Assembly (NCBI GenBank): GCA_044358925.1
Contig: JBIKNC010000117.1
Location: forward strand, 1-13,503
DNA length: 13,503 nt
Source: Rohdeia sp044358925
GTDB lineage: Bacteria > Planctomycetota > UBA1135 > GCA-002686595
Direction: 5' to 3'
Shown piece after piece: positions 12,307 through 13,503 of this stretch; the stretch's first letter is position 1; each line of letters opens with the position of its first letter. The notes beneath the pieces are model-generated. The model searched no databases. It was not told the origin of the DNA and saw only the letters and a program-made list of their open reading frames with translations. The position numbers were made by a program, and so were the translations under genes.

Positions 12307-13503
12307 CGCTCGCTCCGGGGAGTGTGCCGTCGCCCGTGGTGCCGCCCGTGTTCTCGCTCGTACCGGCGCTCGCGCCGCCGCCCGTGGGGTTGCTCACGGG
12401 GCCGCTGGCACCTTCGGGCAGCGGCGCTCCCGTGCCGTCGACGCCGCCCGTCGCAGCGTCGGCCGGCGGAGGCGTGAAGACGACCGGGAAACCGGGGCCG
12501 CCGAAGTCGCGCGTTCCGCCTTCGAGCGCCGCCATCGACGTCGTCTGACCGCCGGCGCTGTACAGCGCACGGACGAGCGCTCCGTTCTTCGCGTACGCGA
12601 TGCGCATCACACCGACCGACGACGCGACCCAGCGGTCGCCGCTGGGATGGTCTTGGATGCGCCACTCGATCTTGATCGGCTCCATGAGGTCGCCGAACGT
12701 CAGCGCGTGCACGTCGCCGGTGCCCGGGTACTGCCCGAGCACGAGCGGACACGTCACGGTGTCGGCCAGCGCGTCGAGTGTGATCGCGACGGGCCGCTCG
12801 ACCATCGTCTGCGTGCCGAGCGGACGACCGTTGAGCGCGCGCTCGACGTTGAAGCGACCGTTCGACCACAGCCCGCGCACGATCATGACGTCGGGTTGCA
12901 TCGACGCCGCTTCGATCGCCGTCGCGTCGGGCGCGAGCGGCGCGGCGCGCCGTTCGATGCGGATGACGAACGACTCGAGTCGACCGTCGCGCAGCAACTG
13001 GCTGATCGACATCTCACCGCCTTGGAACGAGCCGTTCGGCGGCTGCACGAGGCGCGACGTGATCGCGACCGAGCCGTCGGGACGGTGGACGACGGTGTAG
13101 CGCTCGGAGCTGAGGCGCTCGGCGAGGTAGCGCGTCTCGACGTGCCCCGCGAGCACGAGCGCGCCCTCGACGTGTTCCGGCGGGTCGACGTTCAGCGGGC
13201 GCGCGTTCTCGGCGCGTTCGGCGGCGTGGCGCGCGGTCATGTCCGCGAGCAGCTCGTCGACGCGCTCCTTCGCGAACGGTCGACCGCGCACGACGACGTG
13301 CAGCGGACGGCGCAGCGCTGCGAGCGACTCACGCGGGTCGCCGGCGACGACGAGCAGATCGGCGACCGCGCCCGCGCGCAGTCGGCCGCGGCCCGTGAGT
13401 CCGAACACGTCGGCGGCGCGCGACGTGGCGGCGCGCAAGACTTCGAGCGGCGCGGCGCCGGCCTTCACCCAGGCGTCGAGTTCGTCGTGCAGCGAGGCCC
13501 CCG
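12296..13503 (-). CDS. Amidohydrolase C-terminal part with a long extra domain, 5'-truncated by window edge
   Basis: The frame is open through the window end. Its first readable part is LHDELDAWVKAGAAPLEVLR, then AATSRAADVFGL, GRLRAGAVADLLVVAGDP and VVVRGRP. This is the classic C-terminal segment of metal-dependent amidohydrolases (imidazolonepropionase/prolidase-like branch), including the strand that rejoins the N-terminal beta-sandwich. The metal-binding histidines and aspartate would lie outside the window, so activity and substrate cannot be judged. About 270 further residues follow, a beta-rich region I do not recognise (for example YTVVHRPDGSVAITSRL, VMIVRGLWSNGRFNVERAL, IKIEWRIQDH). 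A 58-residue Gly/Thr/Pro/Ser-rich tail (codons 12299-12472) ends in SGGG. GTG 13468 is internal, not the start. The stop overlaps dusB by 11 bases. Many such enzymes are exported, but the signal region is not visible here. Confidence 0.85.
   Translation of the reverse strand, partial: GASLHDELDAWVKAGAAPLEVLRAATSRAADVFGLTGRGRLRAGAVADLLVVAGDPRESLAALRRPLHVVVRGRPFAKERVDELLADMTARHAAERAENARPLNVDPPEHVEGALVLAGHVETRYLAERLSSERYTVVHRPDGSVAITSRLVQPPNGSFQGGEMSISQLLRDGRLESFVIRIERRAAPLAPDATAIEAASMQPDVMIVRGLWSNGRFNVERALNGRPLGTQTMVERPVAITLDALADTVTCPLVLGQYPGTGDVHALTFGDLMEPIKIEWRIQDHPSGDRWVASSVGVMRIAYAKNGALVRALYSAGGQTTSMAALEGGTRDFGGPGFPVVFTPPPADAATGGVDGTGAPLPEGASGPVSNPTGGGASAGTSENTGGTTGDGTLPGASGGG
12313..12316 (-). 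promoter_or_regulatory. Shine-Dalgarno GGAG for dusB
   Basis: On the minus strand GGAG is followed by six bases and then GTG 12306. It lies within the Gly-rich tail codons of the upstream amidohydrolase gene and supports both the GTG start and translational coupling. Confidence 0.6.

Noticed and set aside
9906..12477. Long plus-strand frames antisense to the flavoprotein and dusB genes
   Set aside because: They are low-complexity Arg/Ala/His products opposite genes with complete catalytic motifs.

Overview
This is a 13.5 kb, GC-rich, densely coding bacterial chromosomal segment. Codons end mostly in G or C, intergenic gaps are short, and several genes overlap by 4 or 11 bases. An animal-type class I aldolase, a trimmed type II secretion / type IV pilus-like locus and weak Shine-Dalgarno usage together suggest a Planctomycetota-like organism. 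That placement is inference; no rRNA or other taxonomic marker is present.

Layout. (1) 1-957, plus strand: the 3' part of a class I fructose-bisphosphate aldolase. A hairpin-rich convergent gap follows (958-1100). (2) 1101-1718, minus strand: a prepilin-like protein, divergent from the main cluster across a 238-bp gap. (3) 1957-9694, plus strand: a seven-gene cluster for an inner-membrane, secretin and pseudopilin machine. Its order is a GspL-like (PilM+PilN-like) protein, a GspM/PilO-like protein, a GspC/PilP-like protein, a lipoprotein secretin (GspD/PilQ), an assembly ATPase (GspE/PilB), a polytopic platform protein (GspF/PilC) and a GspG-like pseudopilin. Several of these genes touch or overlap, so they probably form one operon. 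(4) 9661-9829: a 38-bp-period tandem repeat that starts inside the last codons of the pseudopilin gene and ends at a hairpin over the stop codon of the next, convergent gene. (5) 9828-13503, minus strand: an overlapping three-gene set read from right to left: an amidohydrolase (5' end outside the window), a DusB-type tRNA-dihydrouridine synthase and a BaiN/YhiN-type flavoprotein.

How the secretion genes would work together: GspE hydrolyses ATP in the cytoplasm and drives GspF. GspL and GspM link the ATPase to the periplasm, the GspC-like protein connects to the outer-membrane secretin, and the pseudopilins form the piston or pilus. No prepilin peptidase lies in the window, although two substrates need one.

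The most notable points are two adjacent genes (GspC-like and secretin) that have no usable ATG/GTG/TTG start and seem to begin at ATC, and the 38-bp repeat, which re-copies the C-terminal codons and the stop codon of the pseudopilin gene.
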